From Subdoligranulum sp. CAG:314 (GTDB taxonomy: Bacteria > Bacillota > Clostridia > Christensenellales > CAG-314), in contig FR901000.1 of assembly GCA_000437915.1 (NCBI GenBank), positions 227,594-291,593 of the forward strand: 64,000 nt of DNA. Direction: 5' to 3'. Below the pieces are notes generated by a model that was not told the DNA's origin, did not search any database, and saw only the letters and a program-made list of their open reading frames with translations. Each line of letters opens with the position of its first letter. Position 1 is the first letter of the stretch. The position numbers and the translations under genes are program-made. Shown one piece after another: positions 8,220-16,909 of the stretch.

Positions 8220-9134
8220 TCAACCGAGATACTCTTCGATAAAATGCGAGCAGGTCGCCCCGTCGGCAGCCGCCGTCACAATCTGCCGCAAAGGCTTGGT
8301 TCTTACGTCGCCGACGGCAAACACGCCGTCCACAGATGTCTTAGTGGTTTCGTCCGCGAGGATATAGCCGTTTTCGTCAAGAGCGAGCTGTCCCCTGACC
8401 AATTCGGTTTGGGGCTGTCTGCCCACCGCCACGAACAAAGCGGCGCAGGGTACTTTTGTCCGCGCGCCCGTTTTTACGTTTTCCGTCACGACGCCGCCAA
8501 GCGCTCCGTCGCCTTCAAGCGCGACGACGCGGCTGTCAAATAAAAATTCCACCCCGCAGTTTTTTAACGCGTCGGTGTAGACCTTGGAGGCGCGAAGGCG
8601 GTCTCTGCGGTGCACGAGATAAACCTTTTCGCATATTTTGGACAGATAGAGCGCGTCCGCCGCGGCGCTGTTTCCGCCGCCAACAACTACGGCGACTTTG
8701 CCTTTGTAGCGCATACCGTCGCACACCGCGCAGTACGCCACGCCTTTGCCCGTAAGCTCTCTTTCTCCTTCGACGCCCAACAGTCTGGGCTTTGCCCCCG
8801 TAGCAATCACCACCGCTTTCGCGTTCAACATCCCCGCCGTCGTTTCGACTGTTTTGGGAGACGCTTTGAGGTTTAACGACTTTATCTTGGCGTAAACGGT
8901 AACCACGCCGAACCTTTCCGCCCCGCGCTGCATTCTCTCGCCCAATTCGAAGCCGTCTATACCGTCGTCAAAGCCCGGATAGTTTTCCACCGTTTCGGTA
9001 GTCGCCATCTGTCCGCCCGCGGACATCTGCTCGACAACGGCGACGGTGTAGCCGCTGCGCGCCGCGTACATTGCCGCAGTGTATCCCGCGGGACCTCCTC
9101 CTGCGACAATTACGTCATAAGTTTTGTTGTCCAT
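8220..9134 (-). CDS. trxB: Thioredoxin reductase (NADPH)
   Basis: A 304-residue low-molecular-weight thioredoxin reductase that passes electrons from NADPH through FAD to thioredoxin. Visible motifs are the FAD site AGGGPAGYTAAMYAARSG (residues 11-28), the redox pair C135-A-V-C138 followed by D, the NADPH Rossmann motif VGGGNSAAADA, the NADPH-selecting VHRRDRLRAS and the C-terminal FAD motif VFAVGDVRTKPLRQ. Length and motif order are standard. It lies 13 bases downstream of trxA on the same strand, so the two partners are almost certainly one transcript, trxA first. The ribosome-binding site (GGTGA) is weak and sits inside the short intergenic gap, suggesting coupling to trxA translation. Confidence 0.96.
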   Translation of the reverse strand: MDNKTYDVIVAGGGPAGYTAAMYAARSGYTVAVVEQMSAGGQMATTETVENYPGFDDGIDGFELGERMQRGAERFGVVTVYAKIKSLNLKASPKTVETTAGMLNAKAVVIATGAKPRLLGVEGERELTGKGVAYCAVCDGMRYKGKVAVVVGGGNSAAADALYLSKICEKVYLVHRRDRLRASKVYTDALKNCGVEFLFDSRVVALEGDGALGGVVTENVKTGARTKVPCAALFVAVGRQPQTELVRGQLALDENGYILADETTKTSVDGVFAVGDVRTKPLRQIVTAAADGATCSHFIEEYLG

Positions 9135-9147
9135 TTTTCACCGACAT

Positions 9148-9471
9148 TTAAAGCACGCCGTTGGCTTTCAACCAATCCTCGGCTTCCGCCTGAGAAGCGG
9201 GGTTGGACGCCTGAGACCTTTCCTCTCCGCCTACAAACAGCACGAGACGCGGAATGGTGTCGACATTGTACCTCTGCGCCACGTCGCCGTGCTCGTCCAC
9301 ATTGATTTTTACGAAATCTATTTTGTCGCCGTACTGCTGCTCCAATCTGTCGAACATGGGAGCCATTCTGCGGCAGTAACCGCACCAGGGCGCCCAAAAA
9401 TCCGCGACCACGGGCTTGGCAGCGCCCAGCACCTCCCGCTCGAACTGTCCGCTCAAAATTTCCTTAACCAT
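9148..9471 (-). CDS. trxA: Thioredoxin with WCGYC active site
   Basis: The chosen start gives 107 residues, exactly thioredoxin size, and has GGAGGT 8 bases upstream; the open frame extends to 9537 but those 22 extra residues are not family-like. The active site is WAPWCGYC (Cys30 and Cys33), with Tyr replacing the usual Pro between the cysteines, a variant known in other bacteria that shifts redox potential. The cis-Pro loop is visible as TIPRLVLF, and the final helix as EDWLKANGVL. It reduces cytosolic disulfides and is recycled by TrxB encoded just downstream. An in-frame alternative ATG at 9501 also has a GGAGG in front of it, so a short N-terminal extension is not excluded. Confidence 0.92.
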   Translation of the reverse strand: MVKEILSGQFEREVLGAAKPVVADFWAPWCGYCRRMAPMFDRLEQQYGDKIDFVKINVDEHGDVAQRYNVDTIPRLVLFVGGEERSQASNPASQAEAEDWLKANGVL

Positions 9472-9630
9472 TTTTCTGACCTCCGTTTTGACTTTCGGCA
9501 TTTCAGCCTCCGTATAGTTTGCCTCTTGCGTCGGCATAAAATACCCTTTTGATATACTTTATCACGGAAGCGAATTCAGTCAAGCGTTTTCAACCTTTTT
9601 TCCGTAAAATCTCTGCGTTTGCTCAACAGC

Positions 9631-11457
9631 CTACATCAGCCAAACGTACGCAGCCGAGCCGACGTCAATTATCCCCTCTTCGCCTCCCGAAATATAATAC
9701 ACCTGCACCAAAGGGTTGCCCGACAACAGCTGACTTTTATAAATTATTTCTTCAAATATAACATAATTCTGCCCGTGACTCTGCGCAGATGCAATCAGAT
9801 TTCCGCCTATGTAAACCCGCACTTCGAAATTGGTTATTATCGGAAAACCTTTTACATCATCACTATAAGAATTTGCATACCAGAATATCGAAACCCTGAG
9901 GATGTTGTAAGGTAAATCCCGCTCGGGCTCTGCCGTCATTCCTCCCGCAAAATCTCCGGAAGCTTTGTTGTGGGACGAAAACATCAGCGTATTGTCTAAA
10001 TTATCGAGAACCTTACCAACATTCAGCATACCGGCTCCCACTCCGGATAAAAATCCGTTTGCATTTTTAGGTACGGTTGTGTAATTTGCCGTAGAGGTAT
10101 TTGCAGTAAGCAGGGAATGCACCATTTCCGGAAATAACTTTAACGAAGGTTTTTTATTCATCATAATTGCGACAGTGCCGGTCACAAACGGCGCGGCAAA
10201 GCTGGTTCCCATGTTTCCGTCGTCGTGAAACCATATTGTCTCTTTGGGAATATGCGGCATACCGTTTGCCACCAACGTAGGCTTCGTTGCCGCCATTTTG
10301 TCTGTATTTTTAGATGAATAACTCGCTAAATTTCCTTCATAGTCGGTTGCCCCGACGGTAATCACATTTGCGGCATTTCCGAAGCAAGTGATTCCGTCGC
10401 CGTTGTTGCCGGCAGACTTTACTACGACCACCAAGTTTTCTTTGGTAATTGTATCTACATCTCCTTCGTATTTGCAATATTTGCCTTCAGGATAATTGAC
10501 TAAATCATTTGCCGTTCCGGGAAGATCTTGTATCAATTGCGTAAATCCAAAACTGCAGTTTATTACGTTGACCTGCGTTTTAAGTTGTTTAAATATCGAA
10601 TTAAACAGGTCATAATCATTCCCTCCCAATTTCCTGGTATACAATGAAATTTTCGGAGCCATGTTTCCGATAATTCTTGTCACTCGTCTGGAGTGCTCGC
10701 TCATTTCGTCACCCTGCTGCCAATCGGAATTTATGGTTATGTCGGGCAAATCATTTCTTCCGTCGAAAGCATTCGGATCGATTGCAGACGGCTCGATAAT
10801 CCCTACGTTTACGCCATGTCCCTTATACGCAAAGTCATTTTCAGCCACAAATCCGGCATTCATTGAACCTAGCGTCTCATCCTCCCAGCTGCCAAAGCTG
10901 CTCATAGGCAAGATTTCCGACTCCGTACTTAACGATTGTTCAAAAATATGATTTTCGACAGAAACAGTCGAAACTTTGTCATAGCGGAGCAATTTATTTA
11001 TTATACCGGCTATTTCGCCCTCGTTCATGTCTTCGGTGCGCAGCTTGACGCTGTTTGTCAAGTACAGCTTTTCAAAAAGCATTTCGCTCATGCCTGATTC
11101 GTCAATAAAATTTTTTAACTGCGTTTTATAAAAATTCTCCCTTTGATTCCTCAAATTCAATATGAAAGCGTCCTCCATGCCTTCAGGCACAGAACTCCTC
11201 TGTTCCATCAACTCCGCAAACAATTCCGTTTCCCCGAAGCTTTCTTTAAATTCTACCGACACGGTCGTGCCGACATTTTCCGACACAGCCTTTGATATTT
11301 GTTTCAAGGTCAGACTTTCTTCACCGGCAAAACCGCAGCCCAAAACAATTTTCTCGGAAAAATCGTTTATCCTTACATTAGATAACAGTGGGTAAACCAA
11401 AATTGCCAAAACCGATATCAATGCAATCAGACATACAGAAATTTTTTTTGCTTTCAT
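9631..11457 (-). CDS. Membrane-exported subtilisin-like protease with Glu in the Asp position
   Basis: The 608-residue protein starts with an uncleaved-anchor or signal-like segment (residues 7-25), an uncharacterised region to about 205 that may be a propeptide, then a subtilase (peptidase S8) domain at about 210-480 and a C-terminal beta-rich part. Catalytic elements: the first-residue motif reads VGIIEPSAIDP, giving Glu222 where Asp is expected; His255 lies in EHSRRVTRIIG (canonical HGTHVAG); the oxyanion Asn351 lies in KSAGNNGDG; and the nucleophile is Ser419 in MGTSFAAP. So the triad is Glu-His-Ser. It is transcribed 20 bases after the lipoprotein gene at 11478 and reads through GAGGTGA before the ATG. 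The role is probably processing or degradation of envelope proteins; the lipoprotein may be a partner or inhibitor. Activity is uncertain because of the substitution. Confidence 0.85.
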   Translation of the reverse strand: MKAKKISVCLIALISVLAILVYPLLSNVRINDFSEKIVLGCGFAGEESLTLKQISKAVSENVGTTVSVEFKESFGETELFAELMEQRSSVPEGMEDAFILNLRNQRENFYKTQLKNFIDESGMSEMLFEKLYLTNSVKLRTEDMNEGEIAGIINKLLRYDKVSTVSVENHIFEQSLSTESEILPMSSFGSWEDETLGSMNAGFVAENDFAYKGHGVNVGIIEPSAIDPNAFDGRNDLPDITINSDWQQGDEMSEHSRRVTRIIGNMAPKISLYTRKLGGNDYDLFNSIFKQLKTQVNVINCSFGFTQLIQDLPGTANDLVNYPEGKYCKYEGDVDTITKENLVVVVKSAGNNGDGITCFGNAANVITVGATDYEGNLASYSSKNTDKMAATKPTLVANGMPHIPKETIWFHDDGNMGTSFAAPFVTGTVAIMMNKKPSLKLFPEMVHSLLTANTSTANYTTVPKNANGFLSGVGAGMLNVGKVLDNLDNTLMFSSHNKASGDFAGGMTAEPERDLPYNILRVSIFWYANSYSDDVKGFPIITNFEVRVYIGGNLIASAQSHGQNYVIFEEIIYKSQLLSGNPLVQVYYISGGEEGIIDVGSAAYVWLM

Positions 11458-11477
11458 ACGTCACCTCGTAAAATATT

Positions 11478-12554
11478 TTATATATTGTTTAATATTTTAA
11501 AATTAATAAAAGTAGACAGGTAAAAGCTTAGTGAACTATATACGCTTGTGATAAGCTTGGACTTTCTTGCTTCCTCTGCTTTGATCATAAAAAGATCCAA
11601 TAAATCCTCGCCATAAAAATATGTAGGCTCATAAGAAACGGAGTTTTCCAAATACTTCCTGTGATAAAAATACCCATCAAAGCCGAAAAAAGCCTCCAAT
11701 TCCTTATAAAGCCAATCAGCGTCTTTCCCCTGCTCTTTGTTTTTCTTGCGCAAATAATCTAAAAATTCATTTTCTGCGGGGTCGTCGGATTTTTTGCCTA
11801 AAACATCGTCGGCAAAGTCAATACTAGCAGAATGTACAAATTTTTTTAAAGCATCCAACTCCTCGTCAGTAAGATAAGTATTTTCGTCAAAATTCGTATA
11901 CTGACCGAAAAAAGCCGAAGACACGACAGCGGTCGTTTCGTACATATCGGAAGGCTTGGTAAGCTCGGGAAACAGCTCGGGCTCGAGCTCTTCAAAATCC
12001 GTGCGTTTGTATGTCAGGCTTTTTACAAGCGGACTTTTGCTTGCTTCTATTGCCGCAAGATAGTCCTCCGTCGTCATGTATTCGTTAGCGCGTTGGGAGA
12101 CAATTCTTCCCAAATCTCCCGTCAGGATAAACCTCCCTGTCAGCCCCAGCTTTTTTATACACTCCTGATTGAACACGGCGTTTTTCTCACGCTCCGTCTC
12201 TTTTAAAGACATCTTTTCTTTTGTTTGCTCTGCAAACTGCCTTAGCTCGACGTCCTCTATACCGTCCGACGTCAACAGCTCCGTATTCAACAGCATTTCC
12301 CCGCTTTCGTAAGGAAACGTCTGCGCCGCCACTTTTTTGAGAACTTTTACCTTTTTGCAGTCGAAAGCGTATTGTTCAAGCGTAAGCCCGTCCGCATTGT
12401 CTCCCCAAAAGAAAGTCACTTTGTCGCTGTACGCCCAATTTCCTTCTCTCACCTCATACACCTCGACATATTCCCGCTTTTCGCAGCCGGCAAACACGGC
12501 TAACGACGATACGAATAAAATCGCAACCACTGCCCACAGCCACATCTTTTTCAT
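11478..12554 (-). CDS. Hypothetical lipoprotein, first gene of the subtilase operon
   Basis: A 358-residue protein with a clear lipoprotein signal (MKKMWLWAVVAILFVSSLAV, lipobox VFAGC, Cys at about 24), so it should sit on the outer membrane face. I do not recognise a named domain. A module around residues 135-185 (KLGLTGRFILTGDLGR through SPLVKSLTY) recurs in the lipoprotein encoded at 46072-47148, and the region after the signal (WAYSDKVTFFWGD) also aligns with that protein (FNYSEKITFKMG). The C-terminus has a hydrophobic stretch (YSSLSFYLSTFINFKIL) that could be a second membrane contact. It has a consensus promoter and GGAGG, and leads an operon with the variant subtilase, which suggests a functional link. 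Confidence 0.8.
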   Translation of the reverse strand: MKKMWLWAVVAILFVSSLAVFAGCEKREYVEVYEVREGNWAYSDKVTFFWGDNADGLTLEQYAFDCKKVKVLKKVAAQTFPYESGEMLLNTELLTSDGIEDVELRQFAEQTKEKMSLKETEREKNAVFNQECIKKLGLTGRFILTGDLGRIVSQRANEYMTTEDYLAAIEASKSPLVKSLTYKRTDFEELEPELFPELTKPSDMYETTAVVSSAFFGQYTNFDENTYLTDEELDALKKFVHSASIDFADDVLGKKSDDPAENEFLDYLRKKNKEQGKDADWLYKELEAFFGFDGYFYHRKYLENSVSYEPTYFYGEDLLDLFMIKAEEARKSKLITSVYSSLSFYLSTFINFKILNNI

Positions 12555-12595
12555 TTTTTATTTTCCTCCTGTTTTTTCAGGGTATGCCCTTTTTT

Positions 12596-12624
12596 ATTTT
12601 AACCGATTATATTAACTGTGTCAA
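12596..12624 (-). promoter_or_regulatory. Promoter of the lipoprotein-subtilase operon
   Basis: On the minus strand TTGACA (12624-12619) and TAAAAT (12601-12596) are 17 bases apart, about 42 bases before the ATG at 12554. Confidence 0.75.
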
Positions 12625-12690
12625 TAACCATATTATGCTGTTTTGGATGCCGTAAGACGCCGTAATTTTATGATAATTTTTTTAAATAAA

Positions 12691-12721
12691 ACCGCCCGAA
12701 AGCGTATTGCTTTCGGGCGGT
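12691..12721 (-). terminator. Terminator of the ydjI/ydjG-like operon
   Basis: A perfect 13-bp stem (12691-12703 with 12709-12721, arm ACCGCCCGAAAGC) with a 5-base loop; on the minus strand it is followed by TTTATTTAAAAAAATT. Confidence 0.85.
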
Positions 12722-12731
12722 AAACATTCAA

Positions 12732-13841
12732 TCAAAAAGCTCCGAAAAATTTTAACAGCAACACTACCCCCGCAATCACCGCCGCGCCAAGCAGCGAAAC
12801 AACCGACACCTTCAACGGAGAAACCGGAGCGCTCCCCGTAATCTTTCCCGTGCAGCCGTTTACGTATTGATTGTAAAGCTTGTCACGGTATTTCGTTGCG
12901 GTTATGTAAACGGGCATGAGCATATATTTGAACGATTTTCCGACATGGTTCATGCTCATGTTGAGATAATCCACTACGTCGGCGTTGTAGGACGCAATTA
13001 TCTGACGTCTGATTGTTTCGCGCATCCTGTCCTCCGCCGTTTTGAACGCCGTATACGGGTCTACGGTGTAATTGTTTGCAAAAAAACCCGCAAGAAACTC
13101 CGAAGAATAAACCACGTATCTGTTCTGCGGAAAAGGCTGCAATTTGGACAGATTTTTGTCCGAAACGAAGGCGCCTCCGTTTACCGTCACGTCGTCGAAA
13201 TAATTTCGTCTCGTGCCGCTGACGTTGAAATAACGCACTTTGACTTCCGTATGCGTGTTGCCCTTGCTGTCCCGCCGCGTGGTGGTGTAGGTTTTCCCGA
13301 GACGCCCCGCATATACCGTATCCGTCGTGCTGTCAAACGTCCACACGGGATAATATACGCCCCTGATTGTGTTGACGTTTATGTTTTTTTTGAATTTTGA
13401 AGGCGCGAAAAAACGCTTTTTCAGCCACTTTTTGCACGCTTCGAGTCCTTTTTGCCTGTCAAGCGAAAAGGGAATAAGCGAATCGGGTTTTACGCCGTCA
13501 AAGCAATGCTCCTCCAACACGAGCGGGCTGGAACAAAAAGGGCACACGGTGGCAATCTCGTCCCCCTTGACGGTCTCCGTTGCGCCGCAGTTGTCGCAGC
13601 GCACCGTTTTAAGCCCCGCCTCCGCCCATCTGTGTTCCTCAAGCTCGGAAAAATCCCTCTCCGTCACGTTTGTGTCGGCGGCTATATCCACTTCGCTTCC
13701 GCAATGGTCGCACACAAGCTTTTGCGCGGAAGGCTCGTACCGCATATTTGCGCCGCAGCCGGCACACTTGAACGCCTCCGCGTCCCCCTCGGAAATCCTT
13801 TCCGCACCGTCAAAGGCAAGCGCCGCGTCCCTGTTTTTCAT
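12732..13841 (-). CDS. YdjG-like zinc-ribbon membrane protein
   Basis: The 369-residue protein begins with two TFIIB-type zinc ribbons: CAGCGANMRY...CDHCGS (about residues 25-48) and CDNCGATE...CPFCSS (about 82-105). A mixed central domain with YYPVWTFDSTTDTVYAGR follows, and a single C-terminal transmembrane helix (SVVSLLGAAVIAGVVLLLKF, about 347-366). This is the layout of B. subtilis YdjG, which with YdjH holds the SPFH protein YdjI at the membrane as part of the PspA stress response. Here the upstream partner on the same strand is a YdjI-like protein, but neither PspA nor YdjH is in the window. A 7-bp hairpin at 13856-13874 lies just before its GGAGG ribosome-binding site. Confidence 0.8.
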   Translation of the reverse strand: MKNRDAALAFDGAERISEGDAEAFKCAGCGANMRYEPSAQKLVCDHCGSEVDIAADTNVTERDFSELEEHRWAEAGLKTVRCDNCGATETVKGDEIATVCPFCSSPLVLEEHCFDGVKPDSLIPFSLDRQKGLEACKKWLKKRFFAPSKFKKNINVNTIRGVYYPVWTFDSTTDTVYAGRLGKTYTTTRRDSKGNTHTEVKVRYFNVSGTRRNYFDDVTVNGGAFVSDKNLSKLQPFPQNRYVVYSSEFLAGFFANNYTVDPYTAFKTAEDRMRETIRRQIIASYNADVVDYLNMSMNHVGKSFKYMLMPVYITATKYRDKLYNQYVNGCTGKITGSAPVSPLKVSVVSLLGAAVIAGVVLLLKFFGAF

Positions 13842-13855
13842 AATTCAACCTCCGC

Positions 13856-13874
13856 GCCGTCCGTCAAGGACGGC
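13856..13874 (-). promoter_or_regulatory. Intercistronic hairpin before the ydjG-like ribosome-binding site
   Basis: GCCGTCC-N5-GGACGGC lies directly upstream of GCGGAGG and has no T run, so it is more likely a processing or translation-control element than a terminator. Confidence 0.4.
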
Positions 13875-13888
13875 GGCTTAGCATTTTT

Positions 13889-14953
13889 TCAGTTCTCCAC
13901 CTTGGTTCCGCATTCGGGACAGAACTTTTTGCCCTTGACGTCGGCTCCGCACTTGACGCAAATGCTGCCCGACGATTGCTTTGCGCCGCATTCGGGACAG
14001 AATTTTGCGCCCACGGACATAGCCGCTCCGCACTCCCCGCAGTATTTCTGCTTGGGCTTTGTCTCCTGCTTGGGCGCCGCGTCCTGCGCGTTGCCCAGAT
14101 TTGAAAAGGCGTTGTTCATCGCGTTGCCGAAGGCTCCGCCCATGCCCACGCCCATAAACGTGCCCACGGTGCCCGTGTTGCGCGCCGCGTCTCCCAGCGC
14201 GTCGGCGGCCTTTTTCTGCGTGTAGGTGCCCATTTTGTCGCCTAGTATGCCGAGGCTCGTTCTCTCGTCCAGCACCTTTTCCACTTCCTGCGGCAGGCTT
14301 ATGTTTTCGATTGTAAAGGAAGTTATGTCAAGCCCGTATTCGCGGAACTTCTCCGTTATGTTTGTTCTGCACATCGCGGAAAACTCCTGCAAATTCGCCG
14401 CCATGTCAAGCATGGGAATCTTGGACTCCGCCACCGTATCCGCCATCTGCGACACAAGAAGACTCTTCAAGTGGTCGTTTATATCCGCGACGGTAAAGGT
14501 GCTGTTGGTGCCGAAAAGCTCCTTCAAAAATCTCTCCGCGTCGAACACTCGCATGGAATAGGTGCCGAAAGCCCCCACTCTCACCATACCGAAATCCGCG
14601 TCGCGCATGGTAATGGGATTTTTCGTACCCCATTTGAGATTGGTGAACTGCTTCGTGTTGACAAAGTAAACGTCGGATTTGACCACAACGTCTCTTCCCT
14701 GATAGAGCAGCGCTCTCAACCCCGACAAAACGGGCAGATTGTTGGTGCTCAACGTATATTGCCCCGGCTGAAAAATATCTGCGATTTTTCCCTTGTGGAC
14801 AAAAACCGCAACCTGCGACTCCCTGACGGTGAGCTTGGAGCCGCTCATGATTTCATATTTGTCGGAAGGCATCTGAAAACGGTACACCATAGTATCGTTG
14901 CCGTCGTCCTTCCAATCAATCACCTTCCACATCTGGCTCTTGAACCAACCCAT
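13889..14953 (-). CDS. YdjI-like SPFH-domain protein with C-terminal double zinc ribbon
   Basis: The chosen ATG (MGWFKSQMWK) has AAAGGAGG 8 bases upstream and gives 354 residues. Residues about 20-250 form an SPFH/prohibitin-type domain typical of the YdjI (virion-core-like) family, including KLTVRESQVAVFVHKGKI and FQPGQYTL. A Gly-rich linker (GTVGTFMGVGMGGAFGNAM, about 270-290) leads to zinc ribbons at the end: CGECGAAMSVGAKFCPECG and CVKCGADVKGKKFCPECG. YdjI recruits PspA to stressed membranes in B. subtilis. The gene is the first of an operon with the YdjG-like membrane protein, which is expected to anchor it. Its promoter is divergent from that of the LRR lipoprotein at 15190. Confidence 0.85.
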   Translation of the reverse strand: MGWFKSQMWKVIDWKDDGNDTMVYRFQMPSDKYEIMSGSKLTVRESQVAVFVHKGKIADIFQPGQYTLSTNNLPVLSGLRALLYQGRDVVVKSDVYFVNTKQFTNLKWGTKNPITMRDADFGMVRVGAFGTYSMRVFDAERFLKELFGTNSTFTVADINDHLKSLLVSQMADTVAESKIPMLDMAANLQEFSAMCRTNITEKFREYGLDITSFTIENISLPQEVEKVLDERTSLGILGDKMGTYTQKKAADALGDAARNTGTVGTFMGVGMGGAFGNAMNNAFSNLGNAQDAAPKQETKPKQKYCGECGAAMSVGAKFCPECGAKQSSGSICVKCGADVKGKKFCPECGTKVEN

Positions 14954-14965
14954 AAAAAAACCTCC

Positions 14966-14981
14966 TTTGCCGCAAGGCAAA
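14966..14981 (-). promoter_or_regulatory. Hairpin touching the ydjI-like ribosome-binding site
   Basis: TTTGCC-TTGC-GGCAAA on the minus strand ends in the AAA that starts AAAGGAGG. It could modulate ribosome access; function is inferred from position only. Confidence 0.35.
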
Positions 14982-15000
14982 ACACTGTACTTTTGTTATT

Positions 15001-15029
15001 ATTTTATCATAAAAGCCCGAAAAATGCAA
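15001..15029 (-). promoter_or_regulatory. Promoter of the ydjI/ydjG-like operon
   Basis: On the minus strand TTGCAT (15029-15024) and TAAAAT (15006-15001) are 17 bases apart, with TG one base before the -10 (extended -10). Confidence 0.7.
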
Positions 15030-15113
15030 TACTGTGCGAAATTCTATTGTGATATATTTGCGCTCAAATAAAAAACAAACCGACGCGAAATATGGATAAA
15101 TTTGTTAATTTTG

Positions 15114-15142
15114 TTGCATTTCAAGGAATAATGCTTTAGAAT
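15114..15142 (+). promoter_or_regulatory. Promoter of the second LRR lipoprotein gene
   Basis: TTGCAT (15114-15119) and TAGAAT (15137-15142) are 17 bases apart; AAGGAGG precedes the ATG at 15190. Confidence 0.65.
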
Positions 15143-15189
15143 AAAAATACTAATCCGTTGTTTTATTATAAATAAAAAAGGAGGAAAAA

Positions 15190-16782
15190 ATGAAGAAAAA
15201 AATTCTGCCGATGTTCTTTTTGCTGTCTTTGGCAATAGGGCTGTGTATAGCCGTGTCGGGCTGCTCGGCGCTCAAGCTGAAAGCGCCCGCAAATCTGCGG
15301 GTGTCGGACGACGGTTTTTTGTCCTGGGACGAAGTGGACGGCGCCGCCGCCTATCGCGTATTTATAAACGACGGCGTTTTCGATACGGACGAAAACCGTC
15401 TGGATATATTTTGGCTCACCGACAGCTACGACGTGTATTTGATTGACGTTGTTGCGCTGGACGCAAAAAACAGGATAAAATCCGAGTCTTCCGAGCTTTT
15501 TGAATACGATTTGCAGGACTCGGGAGGCTGGACGCTGCAATACAACGGGGAAGGCTATGACGTCGCGGGCACGGAGGACAGCAAAAACGTCGTGAGCGGA
15601 AAAGTCATTTTGCCCTCGGTCTACAACGATTTGCCTGTGACGGGTATTGCCGACGAGGCTTTCATGCTTTGCAAAAACCTGACCTCTATCATTATTCCCG
15701 ACAGCATAACGGAAATAGGCCAAGCGGCTTTCAACGGTTGCACCTCTCTTGCGCGGGCGGAGCTGCCCCGCCGAATGAAAAGTCTGGAACGCATAGCTTT
15801 CGGCGGCTGCAAAACCCTGACCGAGTTGAAAATACCCAAAACCGTGCAATACATAAGCGGCGAAATGATGAACGGCTGCAACGGCATAACGACTCTCGAA
15901 ATAGAGGAAGGCAACGAAATTTACGAAAGTCAAGGCAACTGCATAGTAAGAAAGGCGGACAGACAGCTCGTATGCGGAACGAAAAACTGCGAAATCCCCG
16001 AAAATATCGCGAGCGTCGGGGAAAACGCTTTTTACAATATGGACATAGAAAAACTGTCCCTTCCCAAAGGAGTGGAAAGCATAGGCACGGCGGCGTTTCA
16101 GTATTGCGAAAAGCTTAAAGAGCTTTGTCTGTCCGACGGCTTGAAGAAAATAGGCAGTCGCGCTTTCAGCGGCTGCGCATTCGACTACGTGTCTATACCT
16201 ATGAGCGTAGAAAGCATAGGCGCCGATGCCTTCAACTTTTTTCACGGCTTGTCGGTCACTCTGCCAAAAAGCGTCAAAAAGCTGGGCGCAAATGCTTTCG
16301 ACAAATACGTAACCATTTACACCGACTTAAAACACGACGAAAACTACCCCGAAGACTGGAAGCTGCCGGAGACACAGATGGATTTTTCATTTATTTATTC
16401 CTTTGACAGTTACGCCCCGGCTTTCCCCGTAAAGCAGCGCATAATCACCGACTGCGTATTTGTCTGCGAGGACGGCGTGCCCTACGTCGACTCGTTTAAT
16501 CCGGAGCACAACTTGGATTCGGACGCGGGAAACTCCGACAATCCATATCAGGTTCCCGGCAGGGCGGGCTATGTGTTCGGCGGCTGGGCAGACGGCAACG
16601 GAAACGTAGTCTGGCATACGGAGTTTCATATCTTTCAGAAAGTTTCGGGAAGCGACCCATCTTTATCGGGAGCCGATTTGAGTTATACGCCTAAAAGCAA
16701 ATACATCCTGTCTCTGTCCGGTCCTGCCGGAGAAATCCCGTCGGGAAACCTGCTTTACGCCGTCTGGACTCCCTCAAATTGA
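15190..16782 (+). CDS. BspA-like LRR lipoprotein with C-terminal InlB-type repeat
   Basis: A 530-residue exported protein with lipobox AVSGC (Cys at about residue 25). Residues about 30-105 form a fibronectin-like or Ig-like domain (PANLRVSDDGFLSWDEVDGA is the usual FN3-type opening). BspA-type LRR_5 repeats follow at about 135-385, with units such as EIGQAAFNGCTSLARAELP and SIGTAAFQYCEKLKELCLS. The end carries an InlB-B/Flg_new-like repeat (AGYVFGGWADGNG, closing LLYAVW). Domain order is the reverse of the LRR lipoprotein at 1917, which has its InlB-like repeats before the LRRs. The frame is intact here. Probably a surface binding protein; the ligand is unknown. Confidence 0.88.
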   Translation: MKKKILPMFFLLSLAIGLCIAVSGCSALKLKAPANLRVSDDGFLSWDEVDGAAAYRVFINDGVFDTDENRLDIFWLTDSYDVYLIDVVALDAKNRIKSESSELFEYDLQDSGGWTLQYNGEGYDVAGTEDSKNVVSGKVILPSVYNDLPVTGIADEAFMLCKNLTSIIIPDSITEIGQAAFNGCTSLARAELPRRMKSLERIAFGGCKTLTELKIPKTVQYISGEMMNGCNGITTLEIEEGNEIYESQGNCIVRKADRQLVCGTKNCEIPENIASVGENAFYNMDIEKLSLPKGVESIGTAAFQYCEKLKELCLSDGLKKIGSRAFSGCAFDYVSIPMSVESIGADAFNFFHGLSVTLPKSVKKLGANAFDKYVTIYTDLKHDENYPEDWKLPETQMDFSFIYSFDSYAPAFPVKQRIITDCVFVCEDGVPYVDSFNPEHNLDSDAGNSDNPYQVPGRAGYVFGGWADGNGNVVWHTEFHIFQKVSGSDPSLSGADLSYTPKSKYILSLSGPAGEIPSGNLLYAVWTPSN

Positions 16783-16813
16783 ATCTGAGACAAAACAAAA
16801 GTCAAATCAATTT

Positions 16814-16843
16814 AAACGCGGTCTTTGACAGACCGCGTTTTTC
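16814..16843 (+). terminator. Terminator after the second LRR lipoprotein
   Basis: An 11-bp stem AAACGCGGTCT/AGACCGCGTTT with a 5-base loop is followed by TTTCGTC. Confidence 0.85.
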
Positions 16844-16909
16844 GTCGCTTTGTCCCGACAGACGCTTAAATCTAAACGCAGAGCCGCCGACTTGCCGACA
16901 ATCAAAAAC

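Noticed and set aside
15166..16245. A 359-codon minus-strand frame opposite the second LRR lipoprotein
   Set aside because: Shadow of the plus-strand gene, which has signal peptide and promoter.
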